Below, one piece after another: positions 1 through 11,635 of a stretch of DNA of 64,000 nucleotides. Every line of letters starts with the position of its first letter. Positions within the stretch are counted from its first letter, which is position 1. The notes under the pieces were generated by a model. The model had not been told where the DNA came from. It did no database searches and was given only the letters and a program-made list of their open reading frames with translations. Source of the stretch: Paragorgia papillata (lineage: Eukaryota; Cnidaria; Anthozoa; Scleralcyonacea; Coralliidae); the NCBI GenBank assembly GCA_035771165.1, contig JAWNZC010000419.1:3627001-3691000 (forward strand), in the 5' to 3' direction. The position numbers and the translations under genes are program-made.

Positions 1-600
1 GCATTTAAAAATGTATAGATTGCGCTCTACTACGAGGCCCTTTCTTTGTTACTCAATAATATCTACGTCACTAGAACAGTATTGCGAGAGAAAGGGCATT
101 CTGTCGATGGAAAAAAATGTAGGTTTTGATACTTGGATAACTGTTGAAAGAGAGACGTATTTATAATATTACTATTGTTTAGATATGACGCTCATATTTC
201 AGCCGTTGGTTGATATCTGAGTCCGCTTTAACTGAATCTATATCTGACATTATTACGATTAGGGAAAAACAAGCACGGTGTATTTCATTTCATAATAGAA
301 CATTTTATTTAAGTTTAAAAATTATTTCCCCAGCTAATACCATCAATGAATTGTTAATGGAGCATAATTATTTTTTTATTAAGATTAATAAATTCAAAAC
401 TACAGAAGACCCGCTACCTTGTCGTTGGAAATTTGAGAAATTAACATATTGCGGCACGCGTTTTTAGACGAAGCGAAATCTGGATCATTCAATAAATAAA
501 TGTAAAGGTTAAGCCTCTTTTATAGAATGCTTGTAAAGCCACATTTATTCATATGCAGTTGGTTTAATTTCCCCTGCGCAATTATTACCGCCTTATGCAA

Positions 601-707
601 CGGTCTACCACGGTCTACCACGGTCTACCACTACAATATAACAAAATTAATATACATGTAATTCCCTTTGAAACCCATGGTAGACCGTGGTAGACCGTGG
701 TAGACCG
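601..707. repeat. Dyad A: three 10-bp iterons on each side of an AT-rich loop
   Basis: CGGTCTACCA is repeated three times in direct tandem (601-630). A 47-nt AT-rich spacer follows, then three copies of its reverse complement TGGTAGACCG (678-707). The structure recurs at 2317-2423, 3892-3998, 5608-5714 and 7185-7291. Iteron-like spacing of one helical turn around an AT-rich core could bind a protein or help cruciform extrusion; this is inference. Confidence 0.9.
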
Positions 708-1449
708 TTGGATAAGGCGGCATAATTGCGCAGGGGAAATTAAACCAACTGCATATGAATAAATGTGGCTTTACAAGCATTCTATAAAAGAGGCTTAAGC
801 TTTACATTTATTTATTGAATGATTTCAACCTCTTCGAGATTTCGCTTCGTCTAAGACGCGTGCCGCAATATGTTAATTTCTCAAATTTCCAACGACAAGG
901 TAGCGGGTCTTCTGTAGTTTTTTAAGCTATTAATCTTAATGTAAAAATAATTATGCTCCCATTGACAATTCATTGATAGTATTAGCTGGGGAAATAATTT
1001 GTAAACTTAAATAAAATGTTCTATTATGAAATGAAATACACCGTGCTTGTTTTTCCCCAATCATCATAATGTCAGATATAGATTCAGTTAAAGCGGGCTC
1101 AGATATCAATCACCCAACGGCTGAAATATGAGCGTCATATCTAAACAATAGTAATATTATAAATACATCTCTATTTCAACAGTTATCCAAGTATCGAAAC
1201 CTACATTTTTTCCACGGACAGAATGCACTTTCTCTCGTAATACTGTTCTAGTGACGGAGATGTTATTGAGTAACGAAGAAAGGGCCTCGTAGTAGAGCGC
1301 AATCTATACATTTTTAAACGCAAATATATCTCTACTAATTGCACGAAACAGTCTCAAATTTCACAATTTGTTTATTGACTTTAACTTAGAAATTGAAATC
1401 ATATTTTAGCTGTATTTTATACAATATTAAGAAAAATCAGTCCAGGACA

Positions 1450-1589
1450 ATCTTGGACAATAATAGTTGTAACAGTCAACCCCTCCCCCCGATTCAATGT
1501 TGTTATATGAAACTCCATTCCAACGTTGTTTCATTTCGGTCAACATTGAGTCGGGGGGAGGGGGTGTTACAACATTATTGTCCGAGATT
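1450..1589. repeat. 140-bp imperfect hairpin at dyad B, copy 1
   Basis: Its ends are AATCTTGGACAATAAT and, inverted, AATCTCGGACAATAAT. C-rich and G-rich arms (CCCCTCCCCCC / GGGGGGAGGGGG) flank the centre. It is absent at exactly these boundaries in the short units. It sits on the central base of the palindrome AGGACAGTCCT. It could be a MITE inserted at the dyad centre, or original sequence deleted in alternate units. Confidence 0.85.
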
Positions 1590-1716
1590 GTCCTTGACTG
1601 ATTTTTCTTAATATTGTATAAAATACAGCTAAAATATGATTTCAATTTGTAAATTAAAGTCGATAAACAAATTGTAAAATTTGAGACTGTTTCGTGCAAT
1701 TAGTAGAGAGATATTT

Positions 1717-3292
1717 GCATTTAAAAATGTATAGATTGCGCTCTACTACGAGGCCCTTTCTTTGTTACTCAATAATATCTACGTCACTAGAACAGTATTG
1801 CGAGAGAAAGGGCATTCTGTCGATGGAAAAAAATGTAGGTTTTGATACTTGGATAACTGTTGAAAGAGAGACGTATTTATAATATTACTATTGTTTAGAT
1901 ATGACGCTCATATTTCAGCCGTTGGTTGATATCTGAGTCCGCTTTAACTGAATCTATATCTGACATTATTACGATTAGGGAAAAACAAGCACGGTGTATT
2001 TCATTTCATAATAGAACATTTTATTTAAGTTTAAAAATTATTTCCCCAGCTAATACCATCAATGAATTGTTAATGGAGCATAATTATTTTTTTATTAAGA
2101 TTAATAAATTCAAAACTACAGAAGACCCGCTACCTTGTCGTTGGAAATTTGAGAAATTAACATATTGCGGCACGCGTTTTAGACGAAGCGAAATCTGGAT
2201 CATTCAATAAATAAATGTAAAGGTTAAGCCTCTTTTATAGAATGCTTGTAAAGCCACATTTATTCATATGCAGTTGGTTTAATTTCCCCTGCGCAATTAT
2301 TACCGCCTTATGCAAACGGTCTACCACGGTCTACCACGGTCTACCACTACAATATAACAAAATTAATATACATGTAATTCCCTTTGAAACCCATGGTAGA
2401 CCGTGGTAGACCGTGGTAGACCGTTGGATAAGGCGGCATAATTGCGCAGGGGAAATTAAACCAACTGCATATGAATAAATGTGGCTTTACAAGCATTCTA
2501 TAAAAGAGGCTTAAGCTTTACATTTATTTATTGAATGATTTCAACCTCTTCGAGATTTCGCTTCGTCTAAGACGCGTGCCGCAATATGTTAATTTCTCAA
2601 ATTTCCAACGACAAGGTAGCGGGTCTTCTGTAGTTTTTTAAGCTATTAATCTTAATGTAAAAATAATTATGCTCCCATTGACAATTCATTGATAGTATTA
2701 GCTGGGGAAATAATTTGTAAACTTAAATAAAATGTTCTATTATGAAATGAAATACACCGTGCTTGTTTTTCCCCAATCATCATAATGTCAGATATAGATT
2801 CAGTTAAAGCGGGCTCAGATATCAATCACCCAACGGCTGAAATATGAGCGTCATATCTAAACAATAGTAATATTATAAATACATCTCTATTTCAACAGTT
2901 ATCCAAGTATCGAAACCTACATTTTTTCCACGGACAGAATGCACTTTCTCTCGTAATACTGTTCTAGTGACGGAGATGTTATTGAGTAACGAAGAAAGGG
3001 CCTCGTAGTAGAGCGCAATCTATACATTTTTAAACGCAAATATATCTCTACTAATTGCACGAAACAGTCTCAAATTTCACAATTTGTTTATTGACTTTAA
3101 CTTAGAAATTGAAATCATATTTTAGCTGTATTTTATACAATATTAAGAAAAATCAGTCCAGGACAGTCCTTGACTGATTTTTCTTAATATTGTATAAAAT
3201 ACAGCTAAAATATGATTTCAATTTGTAAATTAAAGTCGATAAACAAATTGTAAAATTTGAGACTGTTTCGTGCAATTAGTAGAGAGATATTT
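1717..3292. repeat. Array unit 2, short form
   Basis: It is identical to unit 1 apart from homopolymer differences (an extra A before the first CGGTCTACCA at 2317) and the absence of the 140-bp hairpin at dyad B. There the sequence passes directly through AGGACAGTCCT near 3165. Confidence 0.9.
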
Positions 3293-5007
3293 GCATTTAA
3301 AAATGTATAGATTGCGCTCTACTACGAGGCCCTTTCTTTGTTACTCAATAATATCTACGTCACTAGAACAGTATTGCGAGAGAAAGGGCATTCTGTCGAT
3401 GGAAAAAAATGTAGGTTTTGATACTTGGATAACTGTTGAAAGAGAGACGTATTTATAATATTACTATTGTTTAGATATGACGCTCATATTTCAGCCGTTG
3501 GTTGATATCTGAGTCCGCTTTAACTGAATCTATATCTGACATTATTACGATTAGGGAAAAACAAGCACGGTGTATTTCATTTCATAATAGAACATTTTAT
3601 TTAAGTTTAAAAATTATTTCCCCAGCTAATACCATCAATGAATTGTTAATGGAGCATAATTATTTTTTTATTAAGATTAATAAATTCAAAACTACAGAAG
3701 ACCCGCTACCTTGTCGTTGGAAATTTGAGAAATTAACATATTGCGGCACGCGTTTTAGACGAAGCGAAATCTGGATCATTCAATAAATAAATGTAAAGGT
3801 TAAGCCTCTTTTATAGAATGCTTGTAAAGCCACATTTATTCATATGCAGTTGGTTTAATTTCCCCTGCGCAATTATTACCGCCTTATGCAACGGTCTACC
3901 ACGGTCTACCACGGTCTACCACTACAATATAACAAAATTAATATACATGTAATTCCCTTTGAAACCCATGGTAGACCGTGGTAGACCGTGGTAGACCGTT
4001 GGATAAGGCGGCATAATTGCGCAGGGGAAATTAAACCAACTGCATATGAATAAATGTGGCTTTACAAGCATTCTATAAAAGAGGCTTAAGCTTTACATTT
4101 ATTTATTGAATGATTTCAACCTCTTCGAGATTTCGCTTCGTCTAAGACGCGTGCCGCAATATGTTAATTTCTCAAATTTCCAACGACAAGGTAGCGGGTC
4201 TTCTGTAGTTTTTTAAGCTATTAATCTTAATGTAAAAATAATTATGCTCCCATTGACAATTCATTGATAGTATTAGCTGGGGAAATAATTTGTAAACTTA
4301 AATAAAATGTTCTATTATGAAATGAAATACACCGTGCTTGTTTTTCCCCAATCATCATAATGTCAGATATAGATTCAGTTAAAGCGGGCTCAGATATCAA
4401 TCACCCAACGGCTGAAATATGAGCGTCATATCTAAACAATAGTAATATTATAAATACATCTCTATTTCAACAGTTATCCAAGTATCGAAACCTACATTTT
4501 TTCCACGGACAGAATGCACTTTCTCTCGTAATACTGTTCTAGTGACGGAGATGTTATTGAGTAACGAAGAAAGGGCCTCGTAGTAGAGCGCAATCTATAC
4601 ATTTTTAAACGCAAATATATCTCTACTAATTGCACGAAACAGTCTCAAATTTCACAATTTGTTTATTGACTTTAACTTAGAAATTGAAATCATATTTTAG
4701 CTGTATTTTATACAATATTAAGAAAAATCAGTCCAGGACAATCTTGGACAATAATAGTTGTAACAGTCAACCCCTCCCCCCGATTCAATGTTGTTATATG
4801 AAACTCCATTCCAACGTTGTTTCATTTCGGTCAACATTGAGTCGGGGGGAGGGGGTGTTACAACATTATTGTCCGAGATTGTCCTTGACTGATTTTTCTT
4901 AATATTGTATAAAATACAGCTAAAATATGATTTCAATTTGTAAATTAAAGTCGATAAACAAATTGTAAAATTTGAGACTGTTTCGTGCAATTAGTAGAGA
5001 GATATTT
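3293..5007. repeat. Array unit 3, long form
   Basis: It carries the 140-bp hairpin at 4741-4880 and is nearly identical to unit 1 throughout. Confidence 0.9.
4741..4880. repeat. 140-bp imperfect hairpin at dyad B, copy 2
   Basis: It has the same length and boundaries as the copy at 1450-1589. Confidence 0.85.
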
Positions 5008-6585
5008 GCATTTAAAAATGTATAGATTGCGCTCTACTACGAGGCCCTTTCTTTGTTACTCAATAATATCTACGTCACTAGAACAGTATTGCGAGAGAAA
5101 GGGCATTCTGTCGATGGAAAAAAATGTAGGTTTTGATACTTGGATAACTGTTGAAAGAGAGACGTATTTATAATATTACTATTGTTTAGATATGACGCTC
5201 ATATTTCAGCCGTTGGTTGATATCTGAGTCCGCTTTAAACTGAATCTATATCTGACATTATTACGATTAGGGAAAAACAAGCACGGTGTATTTCATTTCA
5301 TAATAGAACATTTTATTTAAGTTTAAAAATTATTTCCCCAGCTAATACCATCAATGAATTGTTAATGGAGCATAATTATTTTTTTATTAAGATTAATAAA
5401 TTCAAAACTACAGAAGACCCGCTACCTTGTCGTTGGAAATTTGAGAAATTAACATATTGCGGCACGCGTTTTAGACGAAGCGAAATCTGGATCATTCAAT
5501 AAATAAATGTAAAGGTTAAGCCTCTTTTATAGAATGCTTGTAAAGCCACATTTATTCATATGCAGTTGGTTTAATTTCCCCTGCGCAATTATTACCGCCT
5601 TATGCAACGGTCTACCACGGTCTACCACGGTCTACCACTACAATATAACAAAATTAATATACATGTAATTCCCTTTGAAACCCATGGTAGACCGTGGTAG
5701 ACCGTGGTAGACCGTTGGATAAGGCGGCATAATTGCGCAGGGGAAATTAAACCAACTGCATATGAATAAATGTGGCTTTACAAGCATTCTATAAAAGAGG
5801 CTTAAGCTTTACATTTATTTATTGAATGATTTCAACCTCTTCGAGATTTCGCTTCGTCTAAGACGCGTGCCGCAATATGTTAATTTCTCAAATTTCCAAC
5901 GACAAGGTAGCGGGTCTTCTGTAGTTTTTTAAGCTATTAATCTTAATGTAAAAATAATTATGCTCCCATTGACAATTCATTGATAGTATTAGCTGGGGAA
6001 ATAATTTGTAAACTTAAATAAAATGTTCTATTATGAAATGAAATACACCGTGCTTGTTTTTCCCCAATCATCATAATGTCAGATATAGATTCAGTTAAAG
6101 CGGGCTCAGATATCAATCACCCAACGGCTGAAATATGAGCGTCATATCTAAACAATAGTAATATTATAAATACATCTCTATTTCAACAGTTATCCAAGTA
6201 TCGAAACCTACATTTTTTCCACGGACAGAATGCACTTTCTCTCGTAATACTGTTCTAGTGACGGAGATGTTATTGAGTAACGAAGAAAGGGCCTCGTAGT
6301 AGAGCGCAATCTATACATTTTTAAACGCAAATATATCTCTACTAATTGCACGAAACAGTCTCAAATTTCACAATTTGTTTATTGACTTTAACTTAGAAAT
6401 TGAAATCATATTTTAGCTGTATTTTATACAATATTAAGAAAAATCAGTCCAGGACAGTCCTTGACTGATTTTTCTTAATATTGTATAAAATACAGCTAAA
6501 ATATGATTTCAATTTTGTAAATTAAAGTCGATAAACAAATTGTAAAATTTGAGACTGTTTTCGTGCAATTAGTAGAGAGATATTT
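5008..6585. repeat. Array unit 4, short form
   Basis: It lacks the 140-bp hairpin, like unit 2. One extra A near 5238 breaks the reading frame that is open in the left arms of units 2, 3 and 5. Confidence 0.9.
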
Positions 6586-8173
6586 GCATTTAAAAATGTA
6601 TAGATTGCGCTCTACTACGAGGCCCTTTCTTTGTTACTCAATAATATCTACGTCACTAGAACAGTATTGCGAGAGAAAGGGCATTCTGTCGATGGAAAAA
6701 AATGTAGGTTTTGATACTTGGATAACTGTTGAAAGAGAGACGTATTTATAATATTACTATTGTTTAGATATGACGCTCATATTTCAGCCGTTGGTTGATA
6801 TCTGAGTCCGCTTTAACTGAATCTATATCTGACATTATTACGATTAGGGAAAAACAAGCACGGTGTATTTCATTTCATAATAGAACATTTTATTTAAGTT
6901 TAAAAATTATTTCCCCAGCTAATACCATCAATGAATTGTTAATGGAGCATAATTATTTTTTTATTAAGATTAATAAATTCAAAACTACAGAAGACCCGCT
7001 ACCTTGTCGTTGGAAATTTGAGAAATTAACATATTGCGGCACGCGTTTTAGACGAAGCGAAATCTGGATCATTCAATAAATAAATGTAAAGGTTAAGCCT
7101 CTTTTATAGAATGCTTGTAAAGCCACATTTATTCATATGCAGTTGGTTTAATTTCCCCTGCGCAATTATTACCGCCTTATGCAACGGTCTACCACGGTCT
7201 ACCACGGTCTACCACTACAATATAACAAAATTAATATACATGTAATTCCCTTTGAAACCCATGGTAGACCGTGGTAGACCGTGGTAGACCGTTGGATAAG
7301 GCGGCATAATTGCGCAGGGGAAATTAAACCAACTGCATATGAATAAATGTGGCTTTACAAGCATTCTATAAAAGAGGCTTAAGCTTTACATTTATTTATT
7401 GAATGATTTCAACCTCTTCGAGATTTCGCTTCGTCTAAGACGCGTGCCGCAATATGTTAATTTCTCAAATTTCCAACGACAAGGTAGCGGGTCTTCTGTA
7501 GTTTTTTAAGCTATTAATCTTAATGTAAAAATAATTATGCTCCCATTGACAATTCATTGATAGTATTAGCTGGGGAAATAATTTGTAAACTTAAATAAAA
7601 TGTTCTATTATGAAATGAAATACACCGTGCTTGTTTTTCCCCAATCATCATAATGTCAGATATAGATTCAGTTAAAGCGGGCTCAGATATCAATCACCCA
7701 ACGGCTGAAATATGAGCGTCATATCTAAACAATAGTAATATTATAAATACATCTCTATTTCAACAGTTATCCAAGTATCGAAACCTACATTTTTTCCACG
7801 GACAGAATGCACTTTCTCTCGTAATACTGTTCTAGTGACGGAGATGTTATTGAGTAACGAAGAAAGGGCCTCGTAGTAGAGCGCAATCTATACATTTTTA
7901 AACGCAAATATATCTCTACTAATTGCACGAAACAGTCTCAAATTTCACAATTTGTTTATTGACTTTAACTTAGAAATTGAAATCATATTTTAGCTGTATT
8001 TTATACAATATTAAGAAAAATCAGTCCAGGACAATCTTGGACAATAATAGTTGTAACAGTCAACCCCTCCCCCCGATTCAATGTTGTTATATGAAACTCC
8101 ATTCCAACGTTGTTTCATTTCGGTCAACATTGAATCGGGGGGAGGGGGTGTTACAACATTATTGTCCGAGATT
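6586..8173. repeat. Array unit 5, truncated long form
   Basis: It carries the 140-bp hairpin at 8034-8173 and stops exactly at that hairpin's right edge. From 8174 the sequence is unrelated. Confidence 0.9.
8034..8173. repeat. 140-bp imperfect hairpin at dyad B, copy 3 (array end)
   Basis: It has the same boundaries as the other two copies. One base (GAATCGG instead of GAGTCGG) makes the stem more perfect. Its right end is also the end of the whole array. Confidence 0.85.
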
Positions 8174-8289
8174 ACTAGCTTATAACTCTTACCGAGTTAG
8201 GGCTGTGATACAGGCTAGCATTCGTACAACAAGTTACTCACAAGTTTGTGACAAGTTGTTGTGATCAACAAGACTGCCGCAGATTGTTC

Positions 8290-8712
8290 GAATAAGGGGT
8301 TCGTGTAAACACGAAAAAAGAATAACCAGGGATGGCGAGCTGACCCGGGCTGGCACTCAACCCGCGGGCTCGTGTAAAGGCCCCGGGTTGGCTGCTGTTT
8401 TCCTCAACCCAGGTCAGCTTTTCTCAACCCGGGTCAGCTTTTCTCAACCCAGGTCAGCTTTTCTCAACACAAATTATCATATTGCCAACACTTCTCACGA
8501 GCCCGGGTCAAGTCAACCCGTGTTTACATGAAGGAATTGAACAAATTTCCGCACCGTTGCACGTCCCCATCCCGGGTCGACCCGGGTCTTGAAAAGGGTC
8601 ACCCGGCAAGACGGGTAGCCCCGGCTATCGTGTAAACGCTAACAGGAGTTTATTCGTAGACGGGTTGACCCGGGTTGTCGAGCTAACCCAGGCTCGTGTA
8701 AAGGCCCCCTAA
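8290..8712. repeat. GC-rich cluster of CCCGGGT-containing MITE fragments
   Basis: Motifs such as ACCCGGGT, CTCGTGTAAAGGCCCC (twice) and GTGTAAAC recur in both orientations. A 20-bp unit (CTCAACCCAGGTCAGCTTTT) is repeated three times at about 8402-8463. This looks like several ends of one short-TIR element family, rearranged. I see no coding potential. Confidence 0.5.
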
Positions 8713-8926
8713 CTTGCTGCAGGTGCCAAGTACACTCGAATGCGACAACGTGATTTCGTGACAGAGTTTACAAACATGCTGAGTAATTTATTGTGTGTTC
8801 GTAAGGCGTCATTCCGGAATAGGAATAGCCAAAATAACGTACGCAAACGCTAGTTTAGGAACTCTTCTTAATCTGGAATACTCAGAATACCATTCGTTGA
8901 GGTCTCTAGATTAACTTAACCCGAAC

Positions 8927-9573
8927 CAGTGGCGGCGTGGCTCTGAAATAGGGCCCGGGAAATGACATAAGAAGTTAGAACTGCCCATTTTCACATTTGT
9001 TTGGGTCTGAAATTTTTGTCTCTGAAATGGCATTTCCCGCATTCTAACAACACCTAAATTTTCAAAGGTTAAAAACAGAAAAACAACAACGCAATATTTA
9101 TAATCTAACGTGTGTGTACTACGTGTAGTTGCATACAATTATTGGGGGTTACTAGCTAGGCATCTACAAGTTATTTGGTCCCATACGGTGCTCGGGCAAG
9201 GGCCACTTGTTCACATTCACGGCGCCCTGGATCTGATAAGCGTTCACACAGAAAGCTAGCTTTTCATGGCTTTTGTAGCTATTTTGTGGCTTCGAGGCTT
9301 CGAACTACAAGGAATATTGAGTAAAAGGCGTGGGCACCACTTTGGGCACTCCGGCACTATGAAAACGTGTTCACATTAGGGCCTGGGCACGGTGCCTGGG
9401 CACGGTGCCTGGGTACTACCTCAACGCACGGTGCCCGGTTTTGATTAGTTTGAGTTGGGCACCGCGAAAAAGTCGTGTTCACATTACCGTGCCCGGGCAC
9501 CTAGTCTGAACGGGGGGGGGGGGGGGCACAAGGTACAGATCGGGAAATGTCCCGGTGGGCCACGCCGCCCCTG
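8927..9573. mobile_element. hAT-like non-autonomous element with a nested insert
   Basis: The ends are CAGTGGCGGCGTGGC and, inverted, CAGGGGCGGCGTGGC. The flanks (ACCCGAAC left, ACCATGAAC right) look like a decayed 8-bp target duplication. About 9186-9526 is a second repeat built from GGTGCCTGGGCAC motifs and GTTCACATTA, ending at a 15-base G run. No transposase frame is present. Confidence 0.5.
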
Positions 9574-9796
9574 ACCATGAACAACCATCGTTTGGAAAAC
9601 CAGAGACGACTATTCTGGTATATTTCAGAAATTATTCTTACTCAGGAATAACCCAAACGAACGCAACCTTAATTCCGTTATACTCTTACCATGTAAAAAA
9701 AAACCCCATAAAATGGAAGCACGTTGTTATGTACATTAAAATTGAATAAAAATAACCGTCGAGTCTCGTATTGTAAATCGTACATAGAGCTGCGAG

Positions 9797-10153
9797 TAAT
9801 AGATCAAACACGAGTTTGAGTGTTTCATCAGGGGTTCCAAACACGAGAAAACAAATGAAAACCGAGGGCCTAGCCCCGAGGTTTTTATTGTTTTCGAGTG
9901 TTTGGAGTCCCCTGATGAAACACGAGTACACGACGATAAACGAGTGTTTGATCTTGCTTCTCAAACGAGTATTTGCATCGCGATTTGCGGTGTTTTCTTC
10001 ATTGATTTCAATATGCAGATTAAGAAGTGTGATCTCCAGTTCACTAGGAAGTTTCCTACAGGTTTTCATTGGGTATCAAAACTCATGAATGTGATGTGGT
10101 ATAGGTTCATGGATTGGCTACGATAATCATGAATTATTAATGGCGTTTGAGAA
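9797..10153 (+). mobile_element. Hairpin element, TAATA...CATGAATTATTAATG family
   Basis: It starts TAATAGATCAAACACGAG. A 150-bp imperfect hairpin follows (stem TGTTTCATCAGGGG / CCCCTGATGAAACA, centre GAGGGCCTAGCCCCGAG), then a linker ending CATGAATTATTAATGGCG and TTTGAGAA. ORFs read across it on either strand (up to 127 codons, minus) are products of the hairpin and are not supported as genes. Confidence 0.6.
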
Positions 10154-10437
10154 ATATAAATTAAGGAAGAGTTTTGGAGATATACTGATCTCTAGCAACT
10201 CTTCAAAAGTTTTAAAGATTTTCTTGTCAATAGCGAATCTTCAAAGGTTCTGAGGTGATGAACTATTAGGTAGGCAGGACTAATTGAACTTTTGTCGACA
10301 GTATTTGTGGCTGACAAACTGATTCAACTAGTCTCAGGGGTTGGCGGCCCTGCCTTGCCAGCCGTGCGGACTGGTGAGTAGCTGCCAGTCTTTCTGTTTC
10401 TCTCACGTTATACACTGCGGGTATGCAGCCACAGATG
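10154..10437. other. No recognisable feature
   Basis: The sequence is ordinary AT-rich DNA. I see no repeat ends, open frame or RNA gene in it. Confidence 0.5.
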
Positions 10438-10454
10438 CAGCAAACGTTTCCTCA

Positions 10455-10975
10455 GCCTGGTTCCCAGGCCTCTCTTTTTAACGTCGAGCGGCAGACCGAA
10501 ATTGTGAGAGGCCTGGAATAAAATGTTTTGCTTGGCCCCAAATCTGGCCCCAAATTATACAGGCACCAAACGGCCGATAACGGAAAACCAAGGCAGATAA
10601 CACTCACGTCGGTCTGCACAATTCTTTATAACATATAGCAAGGTTGGTCTACTGCCGAAACATTTCGATTTGTATAAATGTGTTTCAACTTCCTACGCCG
10701 AACACTACTTTATAAAGCTTCGTAGGTAACAACCTTTTAACGTAATGTAAAACAAAGAAACCCACTCGTTTGCTGTCTGCTAGTCAAGAAGAAGTTTGTT
10801 TAAGTGCCCTCGTTCATAAAGATTAATGAATCCGAGCTCCAGCAGGATTCATGATAGATAAAGATGAACATTTTCCGCTAGTCCTCTCGCTCGATCCCTA
10901 TTCTGTGCCGTCACCAAAATACGTTCGAGAGAAAAGAGGACTAGGCCTAGGAACTAGTCTGACGTTGCCTTTAGA
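10455..10975 (+). mobile_element. DNA element copy, inverted twin at 56.3-56.8 kb
   Basis: The left end AGCCTGGTTCCCAGGCCTCT and the right end, inverted, AGACTAGTTCCTAGGCCT resemble each other. The interior matches the reverse complement of 56255-56790 almost base for base. No ORF is conserved between the copies. It is probably a non-autonomous DNA transposon; the superfamily is undetermined. Confidence 0.6.
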
Positions 10976-11071
10976 ATTCAGGATTATCTTGAATTGTCAA
11001 AGAATCTAGAATTGTAGGGGACTTCTAATCTCTGTCCCACATGCTGTATGTTAAACTGAAAAGCGTATATG

Positions 11072-11618
11072 TAATAAATATATGAACAACGAGAGCGAGT
11101 GTTTCACCGGGGTATCCAAACACGACAAAACAATGTATGAAAACACGAGCGCGTAGCGCGAGTGTGTTTGTTAATTGTTTTCGAGTGTTTGGATACCCCG
11201 GTGGGACACGAGCTCGAGTTGTTCATATCACTTCTCAAATGAGTCCGGTCTGGAGATAGTTCTCGCGAGAAAAGTGTATGTACTGGTCCGTGGTATTAAT
11301 CTTGAGAAGTGTGTATTTAGTGGATGTAATGTTACATTTGTTGTAGACGACAAGAAGTGAATCAATAAATAACAGCAATTTTGAGTGTGAATTTTTGTTG
11401 GGATGACTATCTACTTTGCATGCGTAATTAAGATATTTGAGGAAGATCACTAGTGACTTTCATCAAATATCTTAATTACGCATGTAGGACAAATATATCT
11501 ATTGAATACTTTGTAGTTGAAGGTGTTGCACTGGGATATCCAAATGCCATCTCGTGATCAAATGGGCCTTTATTATTTAGTGGTTAATTAGCTCATGAAT
11601 TATTCATGAATTTGAGAA
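11072..11618 (+). mobile_element. Hairpin element of the same TAATA...CATGAATTATT family
   Basis: It starts TAATAAATATATGAACAACG. The hairpin at 11091-11222 has the stem ACCGGGGTATCCAAACAC and the centre CGAGCGCGTAGCGCGAG. The element ends CATGAATTATTCATGAATTTGAGAA. A separate perfect 22-bp inverted repeat (CATGCGTAATTAAGATATTT...) lies inside it at 11418-11484. Confidence 0.55.
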
Positions 11619-11635
11619 AATTAAATAGTTGATTA

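Larger units (their letters stand above)
1..1716. repeat. Array unit 1, long form
   Basis: This unit contains dyad A at 601-707 and the long form of dyad B with the 140-bp hairpin at 1450-1589. The window starts inside it, so its left neighbour is not visible. Confidence 0.9.
1..8173. repeat. Higher-order array of large inverted repeats
   Basis: Five tandem units begin at the same motif (GCATTTAAAAATG) at 1, 1717, 3293, 5008 and 6586. Each unit contains a left arm, dyad A (about 654 in unit 1), the reverse complement of that arm, and dyad B (about 1525 in unit 1). The region therefore reads arm, anti-arm, arm, anti-arm. The two arms of a unit differ by roughly 5-7 percent plus indels. Successive units are nearly identical, differing mainly by single-base homopolymer indels. 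Units alternate long (1716, 1715 bp) and short (1576, 1578 bp), so the true period is about 3.29 kb. The array is truncated by the window start and ends abruptly at 8173. It could be a satellite grown from a foldback element, a recently amplified palindromic transposon, or partly an assembly effect. Confidence 0.93.

Noticed and set aside
160..172. TAATATTAC, the geminivirus-type origin nonanucleotide, in each array arm
   Set aside because: It is not in the loop of a stem-loop and no Rep-like frame exists; an AT-rich 9-mer is expected by chance.
1..8173. Untrimmed sequencing hairpin-adapter artefact
   Set aside because: No adapter sequence lies at the dyads, arms differ by about 5-7 percent consistently in every unit, and dyads A and B differ. 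Other assembly errors remain possible.
9686..10069. 127-codon minus-strand frame
   Set aside because: It runs across the hairpin element at 9797-10153; the frame follows the palindrome and is not conserved in other members.
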